A DNA stretch of 64,000 nt from the NCBI GenBank assembly GCA_905221605.1, contig CAJNDS010000668.1, forward strand, positions 772,555 through 836,554. Direction: 5' to 3'. Each line of letters starts with the position of its first letter. Position 1 is the stretch's first letter. Positions 8,731-20,500 of this stretch are shown here, one piece after another. Origin of the DNA: Symbiodinium natans. Taxonomy: Eukaryota; Sar; Dinophyceae; Suessiales; Symbiodiniaceae. The position numbers and the translations under genes were made by a program. Under the pieces are notes generated by a model that saw nothing but the letters and a program-made list of their open reading frames with translations, did no database searches and had not been told where the DNA came from.

Positions 8731-9240
8731 ACAACCTCGAGGATAGCATGCGGGTTTAGGGTTTAGGGTTTAGGGTTTAGGGTGTCTCAGAGAGTAAGGC
8801 AGGGCTATCTTGAATAAGGATATGCGGTGGCTTCTTCTCAGGACGACGACTTCAGAAGAAATACTCCTGAAACTGCAGGTTGTGCAGTTGGGATTCGGTG
8901 TATTCCGTGAACCCTAAACCCCAAAACTGCACACGTAGCCAGCGAGATGCAAGGGTTCAGGGTTTAGGGTTCAGGGTTGCTAGTATAGTGCATGAAGACG
9001 TTGTAGCCAACGAAGGGAGACAGGATCTGTATCCCTATTTAGGGTTTGGGGTTTAGGTTTAGGGTCTAAAGCTCTAAATTATATGTAAATCCTAAACTCA
9101 GCACATACAGTAGGGATGAGGTACAGGGCACTTAGAGGTTCATGCGTAGTTGCAAGTTTAACCCGAAGCCCCCATCATACAGATATATATTGAATAATCC
9201 ATATAATGCTTAACATATCTTTTGGGTTTTCATGGAAAAT
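8731..9240. other. Non-coding stretch with telomere-like repeats
   Basis: TTTAGGG units at 8754-8784, mixed CCCTAAA/TTTAGGG at 8905-9085, then AT-rich sequence. No supportable exon seen. Confidence 0.6.
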
Positions 9241-9244
9241 CATA

Positions 9245-9660
9245 TATGGGTTGGGGTCTGGGAAGGGTCATGTTTGGTCTTGAGGCGTCCGAAGTCGGGA
9301 TTGGTCTTTAAAAATATGGTCTCGGCTTGCGTTTTGCGAAGCAAACCTAGTAGAAACAACACATCTGGGTTGGGGCCTGGGGAGGGTCATGTTTGGTCTT
9401 GAGGCGTCCGAAGTCGGGATTGGTCTTTAAAAATATGGTCTCGGCTTGCGTTTTGCGAAGCAAACCTAGTAGAAAAAATACATCTGGGTTGGGGCCTGGG
9501 GAGGGTCATGTTTGGTCTTGAAGCGTCCGAAGTCGGGATTGGTCTTTAAAAATATGGTCTCGGCTTGCGTTTTGCGAAGCAAACCTAGTAGAAAAACACA
9601 TCTGGGTTGGGGCCTGGGGAGGGTCATGTCTGGTCTTGAGGCATCGTAAGTCGGGATTGG
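9245..9660. repeat. 119-bp tandem repeat, about 3.5 copies
   Basis: The unit beginning GGGTTGGGGCCTGGGGAGGG recurs at 9248, 9367, 9486 and 9604 (periods 119, 119, 118). The first three are nearly identical; the fourth diverges after about 40 bp. Each unit contains GTTTTGCGAAGCAAACC, a short palindrome. Confidence 0.9.
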
Positions 9661-10120
9661 TCGTAAGAAACATGGCCTCGGCTGGCGCTGAGGAAGTCAG
9701 TGTCATATACAAGAAATTGTGGGCCGCGCTATTGTGCAACCAGGTGTAGCCTAGCTCCTTCTAGAGCGACAAAAACTTCTGGACACGTCCATGAAGCGTC
9801 GGTCACGGGTAGAAGTTTTCATCGGAGTTGAAAAAAATCATGGAAGAACGCAGTGCCCCTGAAGCAAGATCCATGCGCCGTAGGATTGAAAACACCCTCC
9901 TCAACTTTTCCGAAACATATACAGGCGGTGTCTCTTCGTGAAAGATCCTGGCGCGCGCGCCCATGCCTAGGTTGTAAGTTGTAAGTGGCAAGCAAACACC
10001 ACGAGAAAAAAAAACTCGACTAGTTTCTGACACGAAAACATGGGCCCCTTGCCCACCCCCCGCCCCCCAAACGCACCCCCACCATCGCACGGTTCCTTCC
10101 TTGCTGCCCCCCCCCGCACT
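9661..10120. other. Unassigned sequence between tandem repeats
   Basis: A short frame at about 9675-9746 (AGAEEVSVIYKKLWAALL) could be an exon ending near the TAG at 9747. The rest has no supportable coding content. The long minus-strand frame running from 10984 into this area is mostly repeat translation. Confidence 0.35.
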
Positions 10121-11180
10121 CCCGGGCTGGGGCTGGGGGCTGCGGCTGAGGCTGGGGCTGGGGCTGCGGCTGCAGCTGGGCTGGGGCAGCTGCGGCTGCG
10201 GCTGGCTGGGGCTGGGGCTGTGGCCGGGGCCGGGGCTGGGGCTGGGGCTGGGGCTGAGGCTGCGGCTGCACCCCCCACCCCGCCGCTCCCTCCCCTCACC
10301 AGGACCCGGTCGGTACCTGGTCAGCACCTGGTGGGTAACCGGTAGGTAGGTAACCGGTCGGTAATCGGTCGGTAACCGGTGTAACCGGTCGGTAACCTCA
10401 AATTGCGTGTTTTTTGGGCTCCCGACCGGGTACCGACCCAGTACCGACCGGGTACCGAGCGGGTCTCGACCAGTCCTGTTTGGATCCAACCCGCGCGCGT
10501 GGTTGGGGGGTTGGCCAGCCCCACACAAGCCCCAGCCCCAGCCCCAGCCAGCCCCAGCCCCAGCCCCAGCCCCAGCCCCAGCCCCAGCCCCAGCCCCAGC
10601 CCCAGCCCCAGCCCCAGCCCCAGCCCCAGCCCCAGCCCCAGCCCCAGCCCCAGCCCCAGCCCCAAGCCCCAGCCCCAGCCCCAGCCCCAGCCCCAGCCCC
10701 AGCCCCAGCCCCAGCCCCAGCCCCAGCCCCAGCCCCAGCCCCAGCCCCATCCCCAGCCCCAGCCCCAGCCCCAGCCCCAGCCCCAGCCCCAGCCCAGCCC
10801 CAGCCCCAGCCCCAGCCCCAGCCCAGCCCCAGCCCCAGCCCCAGCCCCAGCCCCAGCCCCAGCCCCAGCCCCATCCCCAGCCCCAGCCCCAGGCCCAGCC
10901 CCACAGCCCCAGCCCCAGCCCAGCCCCCAGCCCCAGCCCCAGCCCCAGAGCCCCACCCCCAGCCCGCCCCAGCCCCAGCCCCACCCCCAGCCCCAGGCGC
11001 AGCCGCAGCCGCAGCCGCAGCCCCAGCCCCAGAGGTGGGCTGGAGGGGCTGGGCTGGAGGGGGGAGGGGGCTGGAGGGGCTGGAGGCGGCGGGGCTAGAG
11101 GGGCGGAGGGTTGGAGGGGCTGGAGGGGCTGGAGGCGGAGGGGCTGGAGGGGCTGGAGGCTGGAGGGGGCTGCAGGGGGC
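10121..11180. repeat. Low-complexity block: (CTGGGG)n, GGTAACCGGTC repeats, (CCCCAG)n, (CTGGAGGGG)n
   Basis: CTGGGG-type hexamers occupy about 10121-10265. Palindromic GGTAACCGGTC / GGGTACCGACC repeats occupy about 10300-10460. CCCCAG hexamers run about 10520-11035, and CTGGAGGGG units about 11038-11175. The first and third blocks are reverse complements about 400 bp apart. Every frame on both strands is open, giving spurious proteins of up to 393 residues. I annotate no gene here. Confidence 0.9.
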
Positions 11181-11407
11181 TGGAGTCAGATGCGAGTAGC
11201 ATCATTAAGTCAAGCAGTTTTGTCCGCCAGACTGGCCTCCATCGAGAACAAAACAGGAAACAGATAACAATCTTCACGGAGCAAGTCCAAGATTTCTCAG
11301 GATTCATGACAAGGTCAAGCCCCGAAACTTGCAGGGCGGATCCCGGTTTTCAGCGATCTGAACCAAGTTTTTAATGTAATAAACCGCAGACAAATCCCAG
11401 ATTTCAG

Positions 11408-11632
11408 ATGAGTAGATCCAAGATTCTACTTAGACAGAACCCAGATTTCCGGCCACAAGACCGCAGACAGAACCCAGATTTCCGGCCACAAGACCGCAGA
11501 CAGAACCCAGATTTCCGCAGACAGAACCCAGATTTCCGGCCACAAGACCTGAGAAAAAACCCGCCTGACGACACCGACTTTTGGGGATATGTTAAGCATT
11601 ATATGGATTATTCAAGATATATATGTATATAG
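11408..11632 (+). repeat. 33-bp minisatellite in an open frame
   Basis: AGACAGAACCCAGATTTCC starts at 11432, 11465, 11498 and 11519 (steps 33, 33, 21). All steps are multiples of three, so an 11-residue unit (RQNPDFRPQDR) repeats in frame within a 74-codon ORF starting at ATG 11408. It may be a real coding minisatellite or chance. The ORF ends in an AT-rich tail. Confidence 0.6.
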
Positions 11633-11780
11633 ATATATTTACGGTTATGAGTTTGGGAACTCTACCTAGAATTGACTCATTTTCGCGCACTTCTCACCCT
11701 AATTTTAGCTACCCCTGAACCTCCAAGTAAAGCACGAGCAGCCCTAGATACAGCCTAAACCGCTTGGGCCCACCTTAAGG

Positions 11781-11864
11781 TACCGCGCCAACCTTGCCCG
11801 CGCGCTGCAGAGTCGCAATCACATGCCGCTGGTCTTCGATGAGCCACGCAGCTGCAACGCTTAG
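11781..11864 (+). CDS. Unassigned exon
   Basis: A frame reads YRANLARALQSRNHMPLVF and then DEPRSCN, and meets TAG at 11862 inside the first TTTAGGG-like unit. A GC donor (AAC|GCTTAGGG) just before it would avoid the stop. The composition is protein-like; no family recognised. Confidence 0.45.
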   Translation, partial: YRANLARALQSRNHMPLVFDEPRSCNA

Positions 11865-12069
11865 GGTGTAGGGTTGAGGGTTTGGGTTTAGGGCTTAACG
11901 AACCCGAGTCTGCGAGAGTTAGAGAGAGGGGCGCCTTGCAACCTGTTTGTAGAGCCCAGATAAATGGTTCACCGCAGCATCCTTCGTGATCCGAGTCCCT
12001 TGACCGAAAGAATTCTCTTGAGATGCTCCTATCTTCCCGGAGGGTTCGCTAAACCCGGAAGAAACCTTG

Positions 12070-12370
12070 AACCGTAAATCCTAAACCCTAAGCCCTGAAC
12101 ACCCTAAACAGGGTCCCCAGTGAAGCCTCGATTGTGTCCCTGCGGAGTCGCGCGAGAGCGAGGGCAGTGCGGGTGGCAAAAAACAGGGTCCCCAAACCCA
12201 AGTGCACGACCTTAGGCCCTGGAGGCTTGCAAAATGGAGTGTTTTTTTCATATTTTTCATGGTATGCAATCGCAGAGGGACAACACAGGCTCTAAACGCT
12301 TCCACCATGCCTGCGCGCTGCATGTGTTCAGGTCACAATCAGCTGTTGTCAGGGATTTGTTTAGGGCTTA
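12070..12370 (+). other. Exon-like segment between CCCTAAA and TTTAGGG arrays
   Basis: The segment contains a 14-bp direct repeat AAACAGGGTCCCCA at about 12107 and 12184. Each copy provides an AG followed by GGTCCCC. More than one frame is open, so I assign no product. It fits the C-array / exon / G-array order seen elsewhere. Confidence 0.35.
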
Positions 12371-12480
12371 GGGTTTAGGGTCAGTTCCCCAAAAGAAGTG
12401 GGAGAGGTGGACCAGCGAGCTCGACCGGAGCCTCGCAAAGGCCTGCAAAGCTTGGGCGTCTTCCGGGATCAGTAGCCCTC

Positions 12481-12609
12481 TACTTGGAGGTTCATGGGTA
12501 GCAGAGTAGGTAACCTTTAACCTTTAGTTTGCCTAGGTACTGGACAACTAGGGAGATTCATGGGTACTTGGAGGTAGGGTTATGGGTACTGCCCCTGAAC
12601 CTCCAAGTA
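12481..12609. mobile_element. Family B TIR element with internal rearrangement
   Basis: The ends are TACTTGGAGGTTCATGGGTA and CCTGAACCTCCAAGTA. A second partial arm (GATTCATGGGTACTTGGAGG) lies inside at about 12555, suggesting one copy inserted into or recombined with another. Confidence 0.75.
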
Positions 12610-12813
12610 CCTTTCCCGCCCCCGCCCCCTACAAAAACAAACAAGAGATCTCAAGTTGCAAAGAATGGACCCCGTGCGGAAAAAATCGTCCCGAGGTCAA
12701 AGTTACATGTTATCTTTGTCACGAAGACTACACACGTATCACAAGCCCTGTAACCCTTGGTTTGGATAAGAGACATGTGCATTTGTCGGTACCTGTATGG
12801 AGTTCGCTACATG

Positions 12814-12893
12814 ACTTGGAGGTTCATGGGTATAGGTTTCAGTAGGGTCAGAAGTATGGTGACTATACTACTTGTAACCCCATGAACCTCGAA
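12814..12893. mobile_element. Family B TIR element, short
   Basis: ACTTGGAGGTTCATGGGTA at the left and ACCCCATGAACCTCGAAGG at the right, about 80 bp in total. It lies about 200 bp from another copy. Confidence 0.75.
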
Positions 12894-13014
12894 GGAAAGC
12901 CCCTAACCCTAAACCCTCAACCCTAAACCTAAACCATATGTAGAGAACAGCAAGAGGCCCACTACAGAGGGTTCCCACTAAAAGGCTCCTACCCGCAGGT
13001 TGTGTCCACCGCGC

Positions 13015-13046
13015 TGGGCAAACGAATGCGTCGAGACCTCGCTGGG
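13015..13046 (+). CDS. Short candidate exon
   Basis: CTCCTACCCGCAG is followed by a frame reading VVSTALGKRMRRDLAG before G-rich telomere-like repeats start. CCCTAAA repeats lie upstream. The splice context is good but the exon is very short; unassigned. Confidence 0.35.
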
Positions 13047-13612
13047 GTTTTGGGTTTTGGCTTTAGGGTTTAGGTTTTAGGGTTTAGGTTTTAGGGTTTA
13101 GGTTCAGGGTTTAGGGTTTAGGATTTAGGTTTTTTAGGGTTTAGTTTGTTTCAAGGGTCCCTGAATCTATGGGTGCCGGGGGCTATTTAGGGTTTGGGTT
13201 CTTCGCAGAAAGCCTGTGGCGAAAGGATTTGGGGCTTGGGGTTGTGGGTGGTGTGTTATGGGGTCCTGCTTGGGTTTTTCTTGTAGGTTTGCCCTGGTTT
13301 CCCGGGTGCAAGTTTGGAATCCTGCGAGTCGATCCTCATATGCAGATGCACTTAGGCAATCATAATAGAAACAGTAATATTTAGAATAAGAAGAAGAATA
13401 CTATGAATAATAATGTTAGTATGAAAAATAACCTCAAAATGCCAACGCCCGGTCGAGCACCTCACCTTTGACCTTCGTAGGTAGGATCCCTAAACCCCAA
13501 ATCCGTAAACCATCAAACATATCATCCTTTGACCTTTAGCTGCCCTCTAGGAAACTGGTGCCCAGCCCCTCAACATAGCTTGCAATCTCCCTACATAGGG
13601 GTTGGAATAACT

Positions 13613-13712
13613 ACTAACACCCTAAACCCTAAACCCTAAACCCCAAACCCCAAACCCTAAACCCTTTTAAACCCTAAACCCTAAACCCTAAGCCTAAACC
13701 CTAAACCCTAAA
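13613..13712 (-). repeat. CCCTAAA array with variants
   Basis: Twelve or so CCCTAAA units with CCCCAAA and CCCTTTTAAA variants. Nothing coding. Confidence 0.9.
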
Positions 13713-13852
13713 ATAGTAGGACCCAGAGTAGACCCTTACCCGTTGTTTTTGTCCTAGGCGACTCTGCGGTCTAGAAGAATATTCACTTGTGGTCCCGCAT
13801 GACTTTATGATAAGAATCCCCCCCCCCCCCCAAAAAAAAAAAAAAAAACAAA

Positions 13853-13957
13853 GAGCCCAATACCCCTTAATTAAGGAATATTCCTTAGAATCATACTAAG
13901 GATCCCTATATGGTTTAAGTAATATTGCTTAACTAAGGGGTATTGGGCTCTCTGGGG
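13853..13957. mobile_element. Family D TIR element
   Basis: AGAGCCCAATACCCCTTAAT on the left pairs with AAGGGGTATTGGGCTCTCT on the right. The centre contains TAAGGAATATTCC and ATCCCTATATGG. A C-run and A-run precede the left arm. About 105 bp. Confidence 0.85.
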
Positions 13958-14310
13958 TTAGCACTATTCTAATGGTGTAAGGCCCCGGTAGTATATGTTA
14001 AACCCTAAACCCCATATGAATACGTTATGTTGGATATCTTCTGGTTGTTCGATTGCTACATTGTAATATTCTTCTTTCATTTTATACTATGATGTTAGTA
14101 CATTAAGCAGATTAATATAAGACAATATTGTATGCTCCTGCAATGTTAGTATATTAAGTAGCGGTTAATACAGTACAGCTTTCTTTTATCCTCCCGCAAG
14201 TGGCTTCGTGAGTCCGAGGTTGCCCAGCTGGTTGAACTCTAGCAGCCTGTGCTGTTGCAGGGATTGCTTGCAGGGAACCCCCTTCCACCCCCTCCCAAAA
14301 AAGCAGCTAA

Positions 14311-14515
14311 TGCCCTGAACCATAGACCCCAGACCCTAGACCCTAAACCCCAGACCCTAAACCCTAAACCCTATACCCTAAACCTTAAATTCTACACCCT
14401 AAACCCTAAACCCTAAACCCTAAACCCTAAACCCTAAACCCTAAACCCTAAACCCTAAACCCTAAACCCTAAACCCTAAACCCTAAACCCTAAACCCTAA
14501 ACCCTAAACCCTAAA
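14311..14515 (-). repeat. CCCTAAA array, about 25 units
   Basis: Variant units (AGACCC, TATACCC) are followed by a perfect run of about 17 heptamers (14397-14515). The array precedes an exon-like segment. Confidence 0.92.
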
Positions 14516-14570
14516 CTGAACTCCAAAAGCCTAAACTGAACTCCAGAAGCCTCAGATACCCGAAGTTCAG

Positions 14571-17500
14571 CATCTGTCAAGGCAGGGAGCAGGAGCAGCA
14601 CGCCGCCGAGCCTCCTGAGATCAAAGCCGAGGAGGAGCTTAAGAGTTATAGGGCCCGGGGTTTAGGGTTTAGGGTTTAGGGTTTAGGGTTTAGGGTTCAG
14701 CGTTTAGGGGCTTTACTTGGAGGTTCATGGGTAATTATAAGAGGGTTGTAAGTACCCTAAATAGGGCTGTTTGCAGAGTTGCCATACTTATAGCTCTACT
14801 TACAACCATGAACCTCCAAGTAACCCCTTATACCAGCGTAACTGTATACGCCCTTTATGACCTCATACATCCTGCAGTGGTGCCCTTTCTTGTTTGGGGT
14901 TTCGGGTTCGGGTTCGTAGTATGTTGTGTGCAGCCGTCATTGTCTGTCTGTGCCCTCAGAGCTGAGGGCGTGAACCCAACAAGCGCGCTCCAAAAAGGGT
15001 TCAGAATTCAGGGTTTGCGTGGGACATAGGGTTTGGGGGGTTTGCTTTCGGTTTAAGGTTTGGTGTTTAGGCAGGGTTCCCCTCACCCACCTTTCCTGTG
15101 CAGGGAAGGAAAGTGATGTTTTTTTTAGGAGTAGGTCCGGAGTTGGCTTGAAATGGCATGCGGGCAGCTCGCATCGACCTACCCCGGACTGCTGCGTGCA
15201 AGTCGTACTTGATTGAAACATAATTTGGTTCGACCCTAAACCCTAAACCCTAAAAACCGGGCGACACTGCTGAAGGAAGACATGGCGCACAAAGCTTCGC
15301 TGTATCTGTCAGGAAGACAACCCGGAGGATGACGATGAGGACAAGAAGGAGAACTGTGCGACCCTAAACCCTAAACCCTTGTTAGGGTTTAGGGTTTAGG
15401 ATTAAGGAACTCACCTTAAGTTGACATTAAATCAATACAGGGGCACCGTACCGTCTGTATTAACGGGTACTGGACTCTTGGGGTCTTTAGGTTCTTCCGT
15501 TTTGGCTGCCTCTGCAAAACACCAATGGCAGCGTTTAGGGCCTATCTTGGGTTTAGGTTTAAATCCCAGAGTTTATGGCTTATTCTGCACGCGGCACTGA
15601 CAAGCAAGACACAGCCTAACGGAACATGTTCAGAACATCGTTGAATATCGTGCTCTGGGTGGGGGTTGTGGGGAGGGGGGGAATGAGACATTGTCTGGCT
15701 GGGGGACAAGTCGCAGTTCAGGCGCAGGAACTCTTACCAGCTGTGTGGCCGGTATATATGGGGTGCCCTGTGCGACCTACAACATCTCAGCAGTGCTTCG
15801 TCTCTCTCTGCGCTGTGGAGCCCTTTCCATAAGTTTCGCATGTGCTCTTAAGGAGGAAGCGGACGAGGATGCCCACAACGAGGACTTGCTTGTGCGAAAG
15901 TTCCATTATGGGTGGGAGAGATTTGGTTGGCTTCCTTGGTCATGCCCAGAACATGAGACAGCCAACAAAGATGCCTTATTCTTCTTATAGAGCCCCCAAA
16001 ACCCGCTGTGAGTGGGTTAGAGTTTGGGTACCCTAAACTCTAGGGTTTTGGGGTTCGGTTTTGGGGTTCAAAAGGGTATATATCGGGTTTGGGTTTTAGG
16101 GAGCTTGGGAACCAGTTGCGAAAGGGCTTGGGAGCCTACACTGGCAGGTCGGAAGACGGACTGAGGCAGGTACTCCCTTATGGCTCCCTAGAGTTATTAC
16201 GATAATAACCTTGAAACCCTGTATTCCAAGTAGCAAGGCCCTTATATTACAAGATCTATAACACTGGCCAATGGACTTTTTAAAGATTCACCCCCGTGGG
16301 GTTGGTTGAAAGAAATAGCTGAACCCTGTAGCCGGCGTATGCTAGTTCAGGAAGCGGACGAGGATGCCCACAACGAGGACTTGCTTGTGCGAAAGTTCCA
16401 TTATGGGTGGGAGGGATTTGGTTGGCTTTCTTGGTCATGACCAGAACATGAAACAGCCAACACAGATGCCTTCAAAAGATGGACTACCTTGTGCCTGCCA
16501 CAAGGCTCCCAAAACACGATGTGAGTGGGTTTCGAGTTTGGGTACCCCAAACCCTAAACCCTAAACCCTGAACCCCAAACCCTAAACCCTATCCGTAAAC
16601 CCTAAACCCTAAACCCTAAACCCTGAACCCTGAACCCTGAACCCTGAACCCTAAACCCTAAACCCTAAACCACCTTTCGGCACCAGGACGCCTGCTCGCA
16701 GGAAGAGGGGGATCAAGCGGATGAGGCCCGGATGCATCCTTAGACCGGCGCCCGGCTCCCAACAACCTTCTTGGTAGCCCAGTGGTACCCTTTACACCTT
16801 TTTTTTGTTTTAGGGGTTTAGGGTTTAGGGTTTAGGGTTTAGCGTTTAGGGGGTTCCCATTAAAAACCCAAAAGGGTGCCCTTATTCAATATGGTTACTG
16901 GGCTACCAAACTGTAGTTCGTGCTTGACACGATTTGTTGGTTTCCGAAATTAGGGGTACCTTGTTGGGGTCCTTATTATATGGGGAGCTTCTCTAAAACA
17001 CCCTACACCTCGAAACCCAAATTGTTTTGACAATTTTTTGTGGGCGGGGGCGGACAGGGCGGACGGGGCGGAGGGGGGGGTGGGGGGGGCAAACCGGGGG
17101 GGCTGTGGCCGGGGGAGGGGGGGATCCTTTTGAAATCCATCATGCGCGCATGGTGTTTGCAAATGGTTGGGGGTGCTGCCACCCCAACCCCCCGCTTGGT
17201 TAAGCCGTGCAAGCTTACTTCAAATTATACCTATGAATCTATTGAAGCCCTTGTAAAGGGTTTTGGCTTTGGGTTTTGGGGTTTACATGGTAGTTTGTTC
17301 TAAGTAGGGGTTACAAAGGACCCTAATAAGGCTACCACAAGGAGCTCCTTTGCCCTGATCCCTAAACAATAGGCAAGTCAGGAGGTACCTTACATCGTTC
17401 AAGGTACCCAGAGACCCCAATAACCCCCCCCCCCCTCCCCCTCTGTGTAAGCAACATACCTTAAGACAATAATAAGGGTCCCTATATGGTGTAAGGTTTG

Positions 17501-20500
17501 TTCCTTAGTTAAGGGGTGTGAGGCTCTTTGGGTCCGAAACCCGAAACCCGAAACCCTAGCCCTAAACCCTAAACCCTAAACTCGAAACCCTAAATCATGT
17601 GTCTAAACCCCCCTCAACTCAAAGGGCTTTGGGTTAGGGAGTATCTTGTTTCCTAGAACCCAGGGTTTTGTTACAGGGCTCGGGTTCCCTTAGAAGCCCC
17701 TTTTGAAACCAAAAATGGCACCCTTACTATTTCCACGTTACTCCTGGGTCTAGTTAAACCCCAATCCTGAACCCTGAATGCTAGGAATACCTTGCAGAGG
17801 GTCTCCAGGGGCCAACCCGGAAGTGAACCTAGGACAGTGTCAGGTGGGTTGCTAGTAGCGTCTTAGTAAGAGGCTTATCTACACCCGAGGGTTTAGGGTT
17901 TCGGGTTTAGGGTGTAGGGTTTAGGGAAGTTTAGGGTTTAGGGAAGTTTAGGGCTTAGGGAAGTTTAGGGTTTAGGGAAAGAGGCTTGCAGAAGCAGCGG
18001 CGACCCACCTGTAAGCCCTTCGACCCTCAAAACCCTTTCATACCGTGCTACTGGGCTCTTGGGGTTGCAGCCTTTTCCAGGGCGCAGAAGCGGACCGGGA
18101 TAATCAGGCCACTGCCAGGGTCTCCAGCAGAGAGTTTTGGGGTTTAGGGTTTTAGGGTTTAGGGTTTTAAGGTTTTGGGGTTTTGGGGTTTGGGGGTTTG
18201 GGGGTTTTGGGGTTTCAGGGTTTTAGGGTTTTGGGGTTTTGGGGTTTTAGGGTTTTAGGGTTTTGGGGTTTTGGGGTTTAGGGTTTTAGCGTTTTAGGGT
18301 TTTGGTGTTTTGGGGTTTTAGGGTTTTACAGTTTTGGGGTTTTGGAGTTTTAGGGTTTCAGGGTTTTAGGGCTTTGGGGTTTTGAGGTTTTAGGGTTTTA
18401 GGGTTTTGGGGTTTAGGGTTTTAGGGTTTTAGGGTTTGGGGGTTTTAGGGTTTTGGGGTTTTAGGGTTTTAGGGTTTCGGGTTTAGGACGTTGGCAAGCA
18501 GGTCGCAACCAGGGTTTAGGAATTAGGGTGTTACCTGAAACCTAAACCTTTGGGCTTTGGGATTTTTGCGCTCTTCAGGGTTTCGTTTTTTGCGGTTCCG
18601 GTGTCTCTTCACAACGAGCTACGAGAAATTCGCTTGTAGTTTTTTTTTGGGCGGGCAGAGTTCATCTCGGGTGCAGGGGTTTTGCTTTCGAGGTTCAGAG
18701 TGTAGGGCTATGGGGTTTCGGGGTTTGAGGGAATTCGGCGTTGAGGGTTTTTGGGCTGTTTTAGGCTTGTACGGCTTCCCTGGTGTCTCAACGGCCTGCT
18801 CTTTCGGGGACCGCGTACTCCATACCTGGCCTCCCGGCCTAGGCTGGCCCCCCCCGCAAGGCTGCAGTTTGCAATTTCCGCCTGCTTCCTACGCAGGAGC
18901 TCCAAGCGGATGAAGGCTGTGTGGCCGGAGAGGGAGAGGAAGAGGAGGAGGAGGTGGCCTGCACGAGAGACTGTAAGGCATCGAATGCTCCCGTAAAACA
19001 ACGGTGTCACCTAGAATCCGAGAGCCTTGACCGCTTTCTTTTTCATGTCAAGATTTTCCCCTTATGTGGATTTTTGCCGAGTCGTGGCACTGACAGCAAC
19101 AACGCAACTGGAGCACCAAAGGCCCGCTACTCCCTGGAGCCTGATACTTAGTTACTTGGCCAGGTTGATGATGAGATCGAAGAAGCAGAGGGAGAGCAGG
19201 AGGAGGAGGACCATGCATCTAAATCCGCCTCTTGGCTGCAGGCTTGGCTGCGCGATTTCGTGTATGGGCCGCGCGATCATGATTGCCAACTTTGCGTAAG
19301 ACGGTCCTTGGCCCGATACCGATACCTCTCAGGGAGCATACCCAGTAACATGGGGGTGGGTCAACCGCCCCCTTTCTACGAACTCATATTGTCATTTTCC
19401 TTGTTTTTCTAACAGTCCTGAATAGGGATGATAGTAGGGGGTACGATAATCCCTATTAAGGACTGTTAGTATAAGGGGGAACATCCCAGCATGCAGCCCT
19501 AGAGCCCCAGAATTAAGGACTGTTAGTATAAGGGCCAACATCCAAAGCTTCCTAACTTAAGGAAGCCAGGGCTGCGAGCCGACTGATGGCTGTATACTTT
19601 CACAGGTCTCCAAAGATGAAGCCGAAGCCCATGCGAAACCCGAATCGAGTCCACCCTAAACCCTAAACCCTAAACCCTAAACCCTAAACCCTAAACCCTA
19701 TACCCTAAACCCTAAACCCTGTAACCCTATGACCCTGTAACCCTATAACCCTATAACCCTAGACCCCAAGCCCTAAAGATCGACAGGAGGAGCACGCAAA
19801 GCAGCTCCTGGAGACGCCAGTACCACCTCAAGAGGCTGACACAAGTGGTTCGACCTTGTTGCCCGCAGAGCCCTAAACCCTAAACCGTAAACTTAACCCT
19901 AGCTCTAATGCCTTTTTGGGATCCTTATCTAGGAAACCGCTTTTATTCGGTGTTACGGATCCTTTGCCAATCCCTTGATAGAAAAACAGGCACTCTTACA
20001 TTCCTAGAAGCGGTTTTGGGCTTTCTGGGCTGCTCTTCAGAGAGCATTCGGGTTTAGGATTGGATGTCCACCAATCTTAAGTTTAAGTCTTAGTTGCGAT
20101 AAGTTAGTTTGTTCCAATAAGTTTCGTACGGCATTGTTGCGAAGGTGAAAATGGTTCCTGAAGAGGTCAATGTGGAAAGAAGATGAACCTCCATACAATG
20201 GACCACCGACATTCAAGCAGCTTTCGCAGATGAACAAAAACCGGCACACCTAGATAATATAGGGATCGGAAGAAGTACTACTAGTATTCCCTTATGGCCC
20301 TTGAGAACCATACTATAATGACCCCAACGCCCTATTCTAATTTCTCAGGCCCCTATAATAGACGTTATGGAGCCTTTCCCTTGTCAAGTAGTCAGAGCTT
20401 TGTTTGCATACGTGGCCTGTCGCGTTCCGTGGCTCGAACCGCTGGCCTAACAAACGTGATGAGCGATTGAACCCTCTACCTGACAGCGTGAGTTTGCCCT

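Noticed and set aside
10403-11199. Pro/Gln/Ser-rich 'protein' resembling a low-complexity surface protein
   Set aside because: Pure hexamer translation with no start context or unique sequence.
9803-11267. Very long open frames (up to 393 residues) on both strands
   Set aside because: They are translations of CCCCAG/CTGGGG hexamers, which lack stops in every frame. Nothing but repeat composition supports them.
18130-18488. Ciliate-type (TTTTGGGG) or Chlamydomonas-type telomeres as evidence for those organisms
   Set aside because: The octamers are a minority among TTTAGGG arrays, and gene structure with GA/GC donors and LINE type fits a dinoflagellate better.
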